From the NCBI RefSeq assembly GCF_032380655.1, contig NZ_JAWDIY010000017.1:1-64000 (forward strand): a DNA stretch of 64,000 nt, given 5' to 3'. This document shows positions 25,622 through 34,911 of this stretch, piece after piece. Under the pieces are notes generated by a model. The model was given only the letters and a program-made list of their open reading frames with translations. It made no database searches and was not told the DNA's origin. The stretch is from Diplocloster hominis. Its GTDB lineage: Bacteria > Bacillota > Clostridia > Lachnospirales > Lachnospiraceae. A program made the translations under genes and the position numbers. Within the stretch, counting starts at the first letter, position 1; each line of letters opens with the position of its first letter.

Positions 25622-25987
25622 ATGTACAATGTCATCAGTCAATGTCCCGTATGCAATGGAAAGCTGAAGGTCGTCAAGTTACAATGCGAAAAATGTGATA
25701 CTGTGATAGAAAATGATTTTTATCTCAATAAGTTTGACTATCTGTCATCAGACGACCTTAATTTTGTGGAAACCTTTCTAAAATGCAGGGGTAACATCAA
25801 AGAGGTGGAAAAAGAGCTGGGTATCTCCTATCCTACCGTCCGATCCAAGCTCGACGGCGTGATCGGGAAACTCGGATATAAAACATTGCCGGCTCCGTCC
25901 GCAGACCGGAAAAAAGAAATACTGGATGCTTTGGAAAAAGGGGAAATCACCCCGGAAGAAGCGCTGACCCAATTGAACGAAAAATAA
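25622..25987 (+). CDS. DUF2089 domain protein (zinc ribbon plus HTH)
   Basis: 121 aa. A CPVCNGKLKVVKLQCEKC zinc ribbon at about residues 7-24 is followed by a helix-turn-helix-like region (FLKCRGNIKEVEKELGIS, then PTVRSKLDGVIGKLGY). The tail EKGEITPEEALTQL resembles the SHOCT-like start of the next protein. Members are probable transcription regulators. The ATG at 25622 follows AAGGAAGGTG. The gene starts a three-gene cluster. Confidence 0.85.
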   Translation: MYNVISQCPVCNGKLKVVKLQCEKCDTVIENDFYLNKFDYLSSDDLNFVETFLKCRGNIKEVEKELGISYPTVRSKLDGVIGKLGYKTLPAPSADRKKEILDALEKGEITPEEALTQLNEK

Positions 25988-26003
25988 TGCAAGGAGAATA
26001 AAA

Positions 26004-26393
26004 ATGGAAGAAAAATTGAGAATTTTAAAAATGCTGGAAGAAGGAAAAATTACGGCTGAGCAGGCCGCCGGTCTGATAGAAGCCATAGGGCCTGAAAAAG
26101 AAGAGGCTGCTTATGATATCGAACCAACGGCCAACTCCTATGATAAGAAAATGTTCCGGATACAGGTGGACAGCACCGATGGAGATAAAGTAAATATTCA
26201 GCTGCCGGTCATCGCTATCCGCAAATTGTTACATGCCACCGGCAAGCTTCCGATCCCTGATGAGTCCCTGCAGGGTGTGGATCTGAAGGAAATCACAAGC
26301 GCCGTAATGGATTGTCTGGAGACGCAGACAGACGGTAACATTGTGGATGTCAACGCGGCAGACGGCAGTATCGTCAAGATTTTCATCAGCTAG
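26004..26393 (+). CDS. SHOCT-like domain protein
   Basis: 129 aa. The N-terminus KLRILKMLEEGKITAEQAAG is a short helical SHOCT-like module of the kind seen at the start of YvlB/LiaX-type envelope-stress proteins. The C-terminus NIVDVNAADGSIVKIFIS is echoed in the next small protein (IVHIEASDGTFVSIKL). 16 nt after the DUF2089 gene; probably an operon. Role unknown, possibly in envelope-stress signalling. Confidence 0.75.
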   Translation: MEEKLRILKMLEEGKITAEQAAGLIEAIGPEKEEAAYDIEPTANSYDKKMFRIQVDSTDGDKVNIQLPVIAIRKLLHATGKLPIPDESLQGVDLKEITSAVMDCLETQTDGNIVDVNAADGSIVKIFIS

Positions 26394-26406
26394 GAGGGGA
26401 TGTCCT

Positions 26407-26670
26407 ATGCGTATTATCGTCCGATCCAGGGATGTGAATCTCTGGCTTCCGGTTCCGCTTCGGATGGCCGGCGCCGCCGTCTCGCTGATCCCGGAGTCCG
26501 TTTTTCTGCAGATGCAGAAAAGTGTTCCGGCCCCCTACGGGGAATTCGTCACCAAACAGATCCTAAGGGACCTGGTCCGGGAATGCATATCTGTTCTGCT
26601 GGATTACCGGGGACTGGAGATTGTCCATATAGAAGCAAGCGACGGAACCTTCGTATCCATAAAATTATAA
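26407..26670 (+). CDS. Small protein related to the C-terminus of its upstream neighbour
   Basis: 87 aa with no assigned domain. It starts at ATG 26407 behind AGGAGGGG. It begins MRIIVRSRDVNLWLPVP and ends IVHIEASDGTFVSIKL, which parallels the end of the SHOCT-like protein. It closes the three-gene cluster and is followed by a terminator shared with the convergent kinase gene. Confidence 0.7.
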   Translation: MRIIVRSRDVNLWLPVPLRMAGAAVSLIPESVFLQMQKSVPAPYGEFVTKQILRDLVRECISVLLDYRGLEIVHIEASDGTFVSIKL

Positions 26671-26705
26671 ATGAATTTCATAGGATACTTTTCTTTGAAA
26701 TTAAG

Positions 26706-26750
26706 AAAGGGGCTGTGGTGTGCAAATTTTATTTGCTGACAGCCCCTTTT
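26706..26750. terminator. Bidirectional terminator (family D arms)
   Basis: AAAGGGGCTGT pairs with ACAGCCCCTTTT between two convergent genes. The same arm sequence, AAGGGGCTGT/ACAGCCCCTT, is used at 45971-46076. Confidence 0.8.
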
Positions 26751-26754
26751 ACAT

Positions 26755-28107
26755 TTATCGTGCTGTTGAGTTTTTAAAATGCCCTGATGAGATTTCCATT
26801 TTCAGCAGGAAGATATCCGCCTCCATAGTTATCTGCAGGGTGCCGCCGATGTGTTCCAGAAGGCGCTCTACACTCTTAAGCCCGATTCTGGTACTCTCCG
26901 GCTGTGTTTTTTTCCTGAGAACGTGATTGGTAAACGTGAGCGTGATGTGATCTTCGTGTATTTCATTCCAGATCTCCACCAGCTCTTTTGGGTCAGCATA
27001 TTTTCGTATGTTGGAAAAAATGTTGTCAAAGATCCTGTATAACTCATCCGCATTGATTTCCAGCGGAAATTCATCCTCAAACTGGGTAAAGAGCACGTGA
27101 TAACCGGCACTTCTCAAATCCAGCACTTGTTCCGAGATCATCTGGTTCAAGACCTCACGGCCATCCAGAAGTTCTAACGTTGTCTCTTCTTCCTCCATAT
27201 CAAAGGCCAGGAAATATTGGAAGAGTTTATCCGACATGGTTTTGATCTGGTAAGCTTTCTCTCTGGCTTTCCCGATATATTCGAACAGCTGCTCTTCGCT
27301 TTGATATTTCTTATAATAAATAATATCCAGAAAGCCGATCTGCTTCGTGAGCGGTGTGCGCAGATCGTGGGACATAGCGGTAATCAGCGCGTTATTTGCC
27401 TGTTTGGCCCGGTCTTCATTATCGATCCGTTCGATGACGGAGACTCTCATATCTTCGATGCTCTGGGCCAAATCCGCCAGCTCATCATCTCCGAGGATCG
27501 TGACCGGCTGGTTCAGATCACCGCTTTCCAGCACCTGCATTTCCTGTTCCAGCCTGCCGATATACCAGATCCTGCCCTTGATCATCCATAAGAACAGGGC
27601 CAGGAAGAATAGAAATGCTACGAGAAAGCAGCCAATCAGAAGAGTCACATAATAGACTGTACCGCCGAAATAAAAGAGCAGGATCTCCACCGTTCCCTCC
27701 GGAAAATCAAGCTTCACATATCCGTCTGAAATATCGGATATATCCTGTACGGTCAATGGCTCCGAATCCTCGTAATCGAACGCGGCAGAACCTGCATTGA
27801 GTACCGGTGAACCATCCAGAAACAGATAGATCACCATGTCCTGGTACTGGCCGATCCATTTCAGCAAGGCCTCCCTGTCACGCACGGAAATATGGTTCTC
27901 CGCTAAATATTCCTGAAAATCTTCCCCCAGTTTATAGGCCTGCTTCTGTAAATGGGCCGGACTGTAGATAAAAGTAGTCATCATCTGGTAACCCGGAACC
28001 GCCAGTACCGCAAACAGAAGGATCGAGATAATCAGTGAGATGCTGACACGTCCCAGCAGCTTCGTGCCGAGCTTTGTGCGCCATGCCACGCGTTTTTCCT
28101 TATTCAA
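26755..28107 (-). CDS. Sensor histidine kinase
   Basis: About 450 aa. Two membrane helices (near residues 18-45 and 150-180) enclose an extracellular loop, followed by a HAMP-like segment, the phosphorylation box MSHDLRTPLT, and an N box in DNIFSNIRKYA. The usual DxGxG ATP-lid motif is not visible; GLKSVERLLEHIGG follows directly. The start is taken at TTG 28107, which overlaps the response regulator stop and has GAAAGGGG before it; GTG 28089 is an alternative. Last gene of the adaptor-ABC-regulator operon. Confidence 0.88.
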   Translation of the reverse strand: MNKEKRVAWRTKLGTKLLGRVSISLIISILLFAVLAVPGYQMMTTFIYSPAHLQKQAYKLGEDFQEYLAENHISVRDREALLKWIGQYQDMVIYLFLDGSPVLNAGSAAFDYEDSEPLTVQDISDISDGYVKLDFPEGTVEILLFYFGGTVYYVTLLIGCFLVAFLFFLALFLWMIKGRIWYIGRLEQEMQVLESGDLNQPVTILGDDELADLAQSIEDMRVSVIERIDNEDRAKQANNALITAMSHDLRTPLTKQIGFLDIIYYKKYQSEEQLFEYIGKAREKAYQIKTMSDKLFQYFLAFDMEEEETTLELLDGREVLNQMISEQVLDLRSAGYHVLFTQFEDEFPLEINADELYRIFDNIFSNIRKYADPKELVEIWNEIHEDHITLTFTNHVLRKKTQPESTRIGLKSVERLLEHIGGTLQITMEADIFLLKMEISSGHFKNSTAR

Positions 28108-28795
28108 TCCGATACCCCTTTCCCCAGATGGTTTTGATGTATTTCGGGTGCTGCGGGTCATCCTCGATCTTTTCCCGAATCTTCCGGATATGTACCGTAA
28201 TCGTATTATTGGACGTGCTCAGGTATGGTTCATCCCAGACGCTTTCGTACAGATAGCGGGCGGAAAACAGCTTCCTCCGGTTCGCCGCCATCAACCGCAG
28301 AATCCGGTATTCCAGATCCGTCAGCAGGATTTCTTTTCCATTTTTTTGAACTTCATTGACCTCCCGGTTAATGGCTAATTCTCCGATCTGGATATAGCTG
28401 CTGCGTTCCAGCGTATCTTTTCCTTTATATACATAATAACGGCGTAACAGCCCTTTTACCCTTGCGACCAGTTCCGTGTAGGAAAAAGGCTTTGCCAGAT
28501 AATCGTCCCCTCCGGAGGAGAATCCCATCGTCAGATCCGACTCCCTGGTTTTGGCAGTCAGAAATAAAATCGGCGCGATGGTCTTTTCACGCAGCAACTG
28601 GCAGGCCTTATAACCCGTGATTCCGGGCATCATCACATCCAGAATGATCAGGTCGGTCTGGGGACTCACCATCTGAAGCGCCTCCTCTCCGTCTCTGGCC
28701 TCACGGATCTCAAAGCCCTCACTCTCCAGCAATATCCGGATCACCTCCCGGATTTCATCTTCATCATCGACTACTAAAATCTGCCGCTTATCCAT
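28100..28795 (-). CDS. OmpR/PhoB family response regulator
   Basis: 231 aa. The receiver domain has VVDDEDE, the phospho-acceptor in LIILDVMMPG, and LTAKT and KPF motifs. A winged-helix DNA-binding domain follows (residues ~125-231, LTDLEYRILRLMAANRRKLF). It pairs with the downstream kinase and lies behind an ABC exporter; it likely controls the same operon, whose upstream region has a 10-bp-spaced direct repeat. Confidence 0.94.
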   Translation of the reverse strand: MDKRQILVVDDEDEIREVIRILLESEGFEIREARDGEEALQMVSPQTDLIILDVMMPGITGYKACQLLREKTIAPILFLTAKTRESDLTMGFSSGGDDYLAKPFSYTELVARVKGLLRRYYVYKGKDTLERSSYIQIGELAINREVNEVQKNGKEILLTDLEYRILRLMAANRRKLFSARYLYESVWDEPYLSTSNNTITVHIRKIREKIEDDPQHPKYIKTIWGKGYRIE

Positions 28796-28832
28796 TTTTT
28801 CAGTCCCCCTTTGTAGATAGTATAAAGTGTTT

Positions 28833-30104
28833 CTATTCATAACGCAAGGCGTCGATAGGATCCATCTTCGCGGCCTTATTGGCAGGATAATAGCCGAAGA
28901 AAATCCCGATCGCCATGGAAAACAAGACGGCTGCCAGCATAGCGCCGACGGAAGGGGCAGCCGGATACCCCAGCGCCTTTGCACCCAGCGCGCCTCCGCC
29001 CAGTCCCAGCAGGATACCGATCCCGCCTCCGATCAGGCAGATGAAAATCGATTCGACGATAAATTGAAGCCGGATCGCCCAGTTTTGGGCTCCCAACGCT
29101 TTCCTGGTACCGATTTCCCGTGTTCGCTCCGTGATACTGACCAGCATGATATTCATCACCCCGATCCCGCCAACCAGGAGGGATATACCCGCGATGGCTG
29201 AGATCGCCAGGGTCATGGTTTTATTCATATTGTTCATTTCCTTGATAAAGGACTGCATGTTTTCTACTTGAACCTCAAAATTCTCATTTTTAGCATAGTA
29301 AGGCCGGAAAAAGCTTTTTGTCTTTTCCGTAAAGTCATTCTGATTCGTCCCTGCCCTGGTTACGATGGAAAAGCTCAGATATCCGCCTTGTTTCTGTTTG
29401 AGCTGCTGCGCCACGGACAAAGGGATAAAAAAGTCAGTGGAGGCGTCCTTTCCTGATACATAGGTATCTGCATAACCACCCATGGATGCGTCCTTTTTAT
29501 AGACACCCGCGATGGTAAAAGCGATCACATCTTCGTTCACTTTAACAAAAACCTCTTCCCCAATCGGTGATTTTCCGCGGAACAGTTCCGCCGCCAGAGA
29601 CTCGGACACAATCGCCAGGTGCTTTTTCCCTTCTATATCTCGGGGAGTGATAAATCTTCCGTACAAAAGCTCCTTATTCTCCGCTTTGGCGTAATCCGCG
29701 TTCACCCCTTTGATGTCCACATTCGCTGTTTTACTCCCCAGCTGCGCCTTTCCGCTGCCAACAGACTCCATGAGGGATACGCTTTCCAGCGTATCCGCGT
29801 AGCGGGCGGAAAACTGACGGATCATTTCATCCGTCACCAGATCCTCAGCATGTGGTTCCTGGAATATCCCGTTTCCTTCTTCATAATTCGAATTCTTTTC
29901 CTGGACCGACACCATGATCTTATTCGTGCCCATCTCCTTCATGGACTCGGCAAAGGCGATCGTCATGGAATTCCCTACCGTAACAATCGCTATGACGGAA
30001 CCGATGCCGATGATGATTCCAAGCATCGTCAGGACGGCTCTCATCTTATTGGCCAGAAGCCCATTCACAGCCAGTGCGATATTCTCCCAAAGATCCAAGG
30101 CCAT
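28833..30104 (-). CDS. MacB-type ABC transporter permease (FtsX/MacB_PCD)
   Basis: 423 aa: one N-terminal helix, a large extracellular MacB_PCD domain and three C-terminal helices carrying ERTREIGTRKALGAQNWAI. This is a type VII (mechanotransmission) architecture, not a substrate channel. ATG 30104 is directly against AAAGGAGGG; TTG 30098 has better spacing and could be the true start. It overlaps the ATPase gene by 59 nt. Confidence 0.92.
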   Translation of the reverse strand: MALDLWENIALAVNGLLANKMRAVLTMLGIIIGIGSVIAIVTVGNSMTIAFAESMKEMGTNKIMVSVQEKNSNYEEGNGIFQEPHAEDLVTDEMIRQFSARYADTLESVSLMESVGSGKAQLGSKTANVDIKGVNADYAKAENKELLYGRFITPRDIEGKKHLAIVSESLAAELFRGKSPIGEEVFVKVNEDVIAFTIAGVYKKDASMGGYADTYVSGKDASTDFFIPLSVAQQLKQKQGGYLSFSIVTRAGTNQNDFTEKTKSFFRPYYAKNENFEVQVENMQSFIKEMNNMNKTMTLAISAIAGISLLVGGIGVMNIMLVSITERTREIGTRKALGAQNWAIRLQFIVESIFICLIGGGIGILLGLGGGALGAKALGYPAAPSVGAMLAAVLFSMAIGIFFGYYPANKAAKMDPIDALRYE

Positions 30105-30795
30105 CCCTCCTTTCTTCCTGGATAATCTGACCGTCCTTGATCGTTACGGTCCGCTGCGTCTCTTCCGCCAGTTCCCGGCTGTGCGTGATAAATACAATGG
30201 TCTTTTTCTGTTCTTCATGCAGCGAGTGAAACAGGTCCATAACCATACGGCCGCTTTTGGAATCCAGCGCTCCGGTGGGCTCATCCGCCAGTAAGATATC
30301 CGGCTGATTTGCCATAGCCCTGGCGATCGCCACCCGCTGTTTCTGGCCGCCGGAAAGCTCATTGGGATGGTGATCCGCCCGGTCTTGCATTTTCACCATC
30401 CGAAGCAGCTCCATCGCCCGTTCCCTGCGTTCCTTTCTGCCGATCCCCTGGTACAGCATAGGCAGTTCCACATTTTTTAACGCCGTAGTCTTGGCGATCA
30501 GGTTAAAGGTCTGAAAGATAAATCCAATCTTTTGATTGCGTATTCTGCTCAGATCTTTATCGCTCAGAGAACGGATATCACATCCATCCAGTTGATATTC
30601 CCCTTCTGTGGGTCTGTCAAGCGCTCCGATTATATTCATCAACGTACTTTTTCCCGATCCGGAAGCCCCCACAACCGCCAGAAATTCCCCGCCTTTTATA
30701 TTCAGGTCAATTCCTTTTAATATCTCCAGTTCATTTGGTTTTCCTATATAATAGAGTTTCCTGATATGTTTCATTGAGATTACATTATTTTCCAT
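30046..30795 (-). CDS. MacB-type ABC transporter ATP-binding protein
   Basis: About 249 aa. Walker A GASGSGKST, Q-loop FQTFNLI, signature LSGGQKQR, Walker B ILLADEPTGALD. It is of the LolD/MacB class that powers FtsX-like permeases. The start MENNVISMKH at 30795 follows GGAAAGGA. Located between adaptor and permease; the three make a tripartite-like exporter or peptide-sensing unit. Confidence 0.94.
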   Translation of the reverse strand: MENNVISMKHIRKLYYIGKPNELEILKGIDLNIKGGEFLAVVGASGSGKSTLMNIIGALDRPTEGEYQLDGCDIRSLSDKDLSRIRNQKIGFIFQTFNLIAKTTALKNVELPMLYQGIGRKERRERAMELLRMVKMQDRADHHPNELSGGQKQRVAIARAMANQPDILLADEPTGALDSKSGRMVMDLFHSLHEEQKKTIVFITHSRELAEETQRTVTIKDGQIIQEERRDGLGSLGEYRTGCEWASGQ

Positions 30796-30799
30796 ATGG

Positions 30800-32371
30800 T
30801 TATTCCTTTCCAGCGGCAGCGCCGTCGGCCTGTATGCCCATGTTCGAAGCCCCTGCCGTATCATCCGAAGCCGCGGACTCAGTCTGTCCCCCGGATCCCG
30901 CCCCCTGCGGGATTCCGGCCAACGTATCCACCGGCTGTATCTGCACTTTCATTCCCTCCGACACCGTCTCAGGAGAGTTGACGATCTGCATATCCTCCGT
31001 CAGCTGGTCGGAGTGAACTTCTACGTAGTAATCATTTTCCAGCCCCTTGGTCACAAGAATCTTCCGGACCTGGTACAGATCCCCCTCGGACGGCACCGCC
31101 GCATACAGATAGGAATTTCCATCCTCACCTTCCGTCACCGCGCTATAAGGCACCGTATACCCGCCTTGTCCTTCTTCCAGAATGATCTTTACTTTTGTGT
31201 TCATGCCGATCAGAACATTTGGATTCTTCTGGTCCAGGATGATCTCGATCTCGTATTCGGCGGCGCTGCCCTGACCGGAATTATTTGCCCCATCCCCGCT
31301 CTTGATCGGTGTCATATAGATTTTCCCCACCTTACCAGTCATCTCATCACTGCTTAAGGCATCCAGGATGACTTTTGCCTTCATACCCTCTTTTATCTTT
31401 AGTATGTCGAATTCCTTGATCCTGGCCGAAATATGTATGGCTTCGGTATCCTCGATTACCATCACCGTATTACCCGTAACCGGAGAACCGGCTTCTGCGC
31501 TGATCGATGTTACGGTCCCGTCAAAGGGCGCCAGGATTGTCGTGTTTTTCAAATTAGCCTCCAGCTTCTTTACCTCCGTCTCCTGGGTATCCGTGTTCTT
31601 CTCAAGCTTTGCGGTATTTATCGTATCCTGGGCTGCCTCTATCTGCTGCCTCGTGGAAGCTTTTGTGCTTTCCCTGCTGTCTTCCAGATCCCTGATCTGC
31701 TTTTTTGCCGCATTCGCCTCATTATTTGCCGATTCGATCTCCGTCTGCAGGGCTTGTATTTTTCCCTCCATCGCCGTGATCCTGGCATCGCTCTCCGCTT
31801 TCAACGATTCATCCGTTATACCAGCCTGCGCGGTTTTCTCCGCTTCCAGTGCTTTCCTCTGCTCTTCCATCTGATCCTTTAACTGATCCGACCGGACCCT
31901 GGCATTATTCTGCGCATCCTGGGCATCCCGTATATCCGAATCCGCCTTATTCATCTGACGTTCCTGTTCCTGTTTCGCGTTTTCCAAAGCCCTTCGGTGC
32001 ACTGCGCTCTGATTCTCATTCAAAGCCTGAACGTTTTTTAGATTCTTACGCGCCGCTTCCAGATCGGTTTTGATCATAGAATCGTCAAAATTGCAAAGCG
32101 GATCTCCTTTTTTCACCTTATCCCCAGGCTTCACAAAGATCTCTTTTACATTGGACGTCAGTGCAGTCGTGATCTTAGCTGAGTGCTCGCTTCTGACCGT
32201 CCCGCTCGTATTAACAGCCGTCTCCACCTGTTTTTTACTCACCCCGGATGTCTCCACTGTGGGAACCTGTGTTCCCCCGCTCCCCGCCAGATAATATTTT
32301 TCGGCTGCCACAGACGCCGTCAACAGTACAACAGCAACGATTCCTGTAATCATCAAAATTTTTTTCCGCAT
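30800..32371 (-). CDS. HlyD/MFP family efflux adaptor
   Basis: 523 aa. An N-terminal membrane helix (residues ~5-23) is followed by a split lipoyl-like domain, a very long coiled coil (about residues 100-265, rich in Ala, Glu, Lys), then beta-barrel domains (TILAPFDGTVTSISAEAG). The C-terminal tail is low complexity (Ala, Gly, Ser). In Gram-positives such adaptors work with MacB-like ABC pairs. First gene of the operon continuing to the sensor kinase. Confidence 0.9.
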   Translation of the reverse strand: MRKKILMITGIVAVVLLTASVAAEKYYLAGSGGTQVPTVETSGVSKKQVETAVNTSGTVRSEHSAKITTALTSNVKEIFVKPGDKVKKGDPLCNFDDSMIKTDLEAARKNLKNVQALNENQSAVHRRALENAKQEQERQMNKADSDIRDAQDAQNNARVRSDQLKDQMEEQRKALEAEKTAQAGITDESLKAESDARITAMEGKIQALQTEIESANNEANAAKKQIRDLEDSRESTKASTRQQIEAAQDTINTAKLEKNTDTQETEVKKLEANLKNTTILAPFDGTVTSISAEAGSPVTGNTVMVIEDTEAIHISARIKEFDILKIKEGMKAKVILDALSSDEMTGKVGKIYMTPIKSGDGANNSGQGSAAEYEIEIILDQKNPNVLIGMNTKVKIILEEGQGGYTVPYSAVTEGEDGNSYLYAAVPSEGDLYQVRKILVTKGLENDYYVEVHSDQLTEDMQIVNSPETVSEGMKVQIQPVDTLAGIPQGAGSGGQTESAASDDTAGASNMGIQADGAAAGKE

Positions 32372-32482
32372 GCATCGTTTCCTTTCTATGTATCTAACAC
32401 TCCTATGTAGTTATCACTCAACCGTCAATCCCGGTTTCTGTAAAAAGTATAAAAAAAGAATCTTATCAGAAAGCAACAACAT

Positions 32483-32500
32483 TTCTTAAAGATTCTTAAA
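32483..32500 (-). promoter_or_regulatory. Putative response-regulator site upstream of the adaptor operon
   Basis: Two direct copies of TTTAAGAA, 10 bp apart, lie about 110 nt upstream of the adaptor start. Tandem half-sites one helical turn apart are the normal target form of OmpR-type regulators. A weak promoter (TTGCTT, TTATAC) follows. Confidence 0.4.
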
Positions 32501-32541
32501 CAGGAAAGATATGAATCTCACTTATCGCCGAAGCAGAATCA

Positions 32542-32581
32542 GGGCAGGTGCAGGGAGCGGCGCCGCTCCTTACACCTGCCC
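32542..32581. terminator. GC-rich 40-nt palindrome behind topB
   Basis: GGGCAGGTG and GGGAGCGGC pair with their complements to form an almost loopless hairpin about 30 nt after the topB stop codon. No T run follows, so its role as terminator is uncertain. Confidence 0.5.
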
Positions 32582-32609
32582 AATACGGTCCCATAGACAA
32601 GTTAAATTT

Positions 32610-34787
32610 TTACAACTGATCCTTAATCTTAGCCAGCGCAGCCGCCAGGGAATTATTTAACGGTTCGCCGGCTTCCTTCTGTTGCTTCTTCATATAGTTC
32701 TGTACGTCACGTTTGGAGACACCTGCGCCCTCTTTTTCGCGCCGGGCTTTAAAGGCACTCATCTTTTCTTTATAGCCGCACGCACAGATAAAAGTCTCGT
32801 TTTCTCCTTTTCCTACCAGCTCCATCTTTTTATGGCATTTGGGGCAGCGGGCGTTGGAAGTCCGGGATATGGTTTCCCGGTGGCCGCATTCCCGATCCTG
32901 GCAGACCAGCATTTTGCTGTTTTTTCCATTGACGCAGAGCATCCGCTTTCCGCAGACCGGACATTTGGTGTTCGTCAGGTTATCATGACGGAAGGTTCCG
33001 TCCCCGGTTTTTATTTCCGATATCAGCGTCTGGGTGTAAGTATGGATCTCGTTTAGAAACTGCTCTTTTTTCAGCTTTCCCTTGGAGATATCAGATAGCT
33101 TCATTTCCCAGGCGGCGGTCAGTTCCGGCTTTCTCAAATCGTCCGGTACCAGCTCCAGGAGCTGCTTTGCCTTGGAGGTCAGGTAGATTTCTTTTCCTCT
33201 TTTTTCCATCAGGAACGAATGGAATAATTTCTCAATAATATCCGCCCGGGTGGCAACGGTTCCTAATCCTCCGGTTTCTCCGATGGTCTTAACCGCTTCC
33301 CGGTCTTTGGTTTCCATGTATTTTACAGGATTTTCCATGGCGGTCAACAGCGCTGCCTCATCGAATCTGGACGGTGGTGCCGTCTTCCCCGTCGTGATAC
33401 GTACGTCCTCTACCGGGAACATGGCGCCTTTTAGCAGATCCGGCAAAGAGCCCACAGCGTCATCGTCTTCTTCCAGTTCCATGGTTTCATATACGGTTTT
33501 CCAGCCGGCTTTTTTTACTACTTTGCCTTTGGCCTGAAACAGGTTTCCCCGAATCTCAGCCTTCATTACGGTCTGTTCATATTCAAAAGGCGGGTATAGA
33601 ACGGCCAGGAAACGCCGCACTACCAGATCGTAGATTTTCTTTTCTTCATTCGACATATGTTCCATCTGTACGAATTGCTCGGTCGGAATGATGGCATGGT
33701 GATCACTGACCTTGGTATTGTCCACAAAGGACTTGTTTCCTTTTACCGGCCTGGTCAGCAGCGGTCCGGCCAGTTTCTTGTAGGGGCCAAAAGAGCAGGC
33801 GCGGATTCGTTCCGGCAGGGTATCTACCACATCCGTACTGATATAGCGGGAATCTGTCCTGGGGTAGGTCAGAACCTTATGATTCTCATATAAACGCTGC
33901 ATAATATTCAGGGTTTCTTTCGCCGAAAATCCAAAACGTTTGCTGGCGTCCCTCTGAAGCTCCGTCAAATCATAAAGTCCGGGCGCGTTGGTCTTCCTGG
34001 CTGTCTTTTCAACCGCAGTCACGGTCAGCTTCTGATTCTGAACCAGTTCAGCTGCTTTCTCGATCCGCTCTTTCTGAAAGGTCCGCATGGAACCGTTCGC
34101 TGCCTCCTGCCAGTGCCAGAGCACTTTCCCGGCCGTCACGGTCATTCCATAGTATTCCTGGGGTTTAAAGTTCCGGATCTCTTCCTCTCTTTTGGCAATC
34201 ATAGCCAGTGTCGGAGTCTGAACCCTTCCGCAGGACAGCTGGGCGTTATATTTGCAGGTCAGCGCCCGGGTAGCGTTAATTCCCACCAGCCAGTCGGCTT
34301 CTGCCCGGGATTGGGCAGCAGCATATAAGTTCAGATATTCCTTTCCGTCGTGCAGATGCGCGAATCCCTCCCGGATCGCCTTATCGGTGACAGACGAAAT
34401 CCAGAGACGTTTCACCGGTTTTTGATTTCTGGCTTTTTCCAGAATCCAGCGCGCTACCAGTTCCCCCTCTCTGCCGGCATCTGTGGCAATAATGATTTCC
34501 TGGATGTCCTTGCGGTTGATCTGGCTTTTAACCGTCTGATACTGTTTGGCAGTCTGCTTGATAACGACCAGCTCCATGCGCTTTGGAAGCATAGGCAGGT
34601 CTTCTAATTTCCATTCCTTATATTTGCCATCATAAGCTTCCGGATCGGCCAGGGTGACCAGATGTCCCAAAGCCCAGGTCACCACATAGCGGCTCCCCTC
34701 CAACACACCCTGATTCGGCCCGCATTTTAATACACGCGCGATATCCCTGGCAACAGATGGCTTTTCAGCGATTATTAATGATTTCAT
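32610..34787 (-). CDS. topB: DNA topoisomerase III
   Basis: About 725 aa, type IA enzyme that relaxes and decatenates DNA. The Toprim domain starts MKSLIIAEKPSVARDIARVL; the catalytic tyrosine is in VLTYPRTDSRYIS. Two C-terminal zinc ribbons are visible (CPVCGKRMLC with CQDREC, then CPKCHKKMEL with CAC). Some Gram-positive copies are plasmid- or ICE-borne, but no mobile genes are adjacent here. The start at 34787 has AAAGGAG. Confidence 0.95.
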   Translation of the reverse strand: MKSLIIAEKPSVARDIARVLKCGPNQGVLEGSRYVVTWALGHLVTLADPEAYDGKYKEWKLEDLPMLPKRMELVVIKQTAKQYQTVKSQINRKDIQEIIIATDAGREGELVARWILEKARNQKPVKRLWISSVTDKAIREGFAHLHDGKEYLNLYAAAQSRAEADWLVGINATRALTCKYNAQLSCGRVQTPTLAMIAKREEEIRNFKPQEYYGMTVTAGKVLWHWQEAANGSMRTFQKERIEKAAELVQNQKLTVTAVEKTARKTNAPGLYDLTELQRDASKRFGFSAKETLNIMQRLYENHKVLTYPRTDSRYISTDVVDTLPERIRACSFGPYKKLAGPLLTRPVKGNKSFVDNTKVSDHHAIIPTEQFVQMEHMSNEEKKIYDLVVRRFLAVLYPPFEYEQTVMKAEIRGNLFQAKGKVVKKAGWKTVYETMELEEDDDAVGSLPDLLKGAMFPVEDVRITTGKTAPPSRFDEAALLTAMENPVKYMETKDREAVKTIGETGGLGTVATRADIIEKLFHSFLMEKRGKEIYLTSKAKQLLELVPDDLRKPELTAAWEMKLSDISKGKLKKEQFLNEIHTYTQTLISEIKTGDGTFRHDNLTNTKCPVCGKRMLCVNGKNSKMLVCQDRECGHRETISRTSNARCPKCHKKMELVGKGENETFICACGYKEKMSAFKARREKEGAGVSKRDVQNYMKKQQKEAGEPLNNSLAAALAKIKDQL

Positions 34788-34911
34788 AATATACTCCTTT
34801 GTCTGCATTCTCACTGTGTTCCAGTATCGCATTCCCCATCATTAGAAGTCAATACTTTCCAGCTAATTTTCTCCGGCATTTTCCCAGACTATTGCGGATT
34901 CAGTGCTGCTT

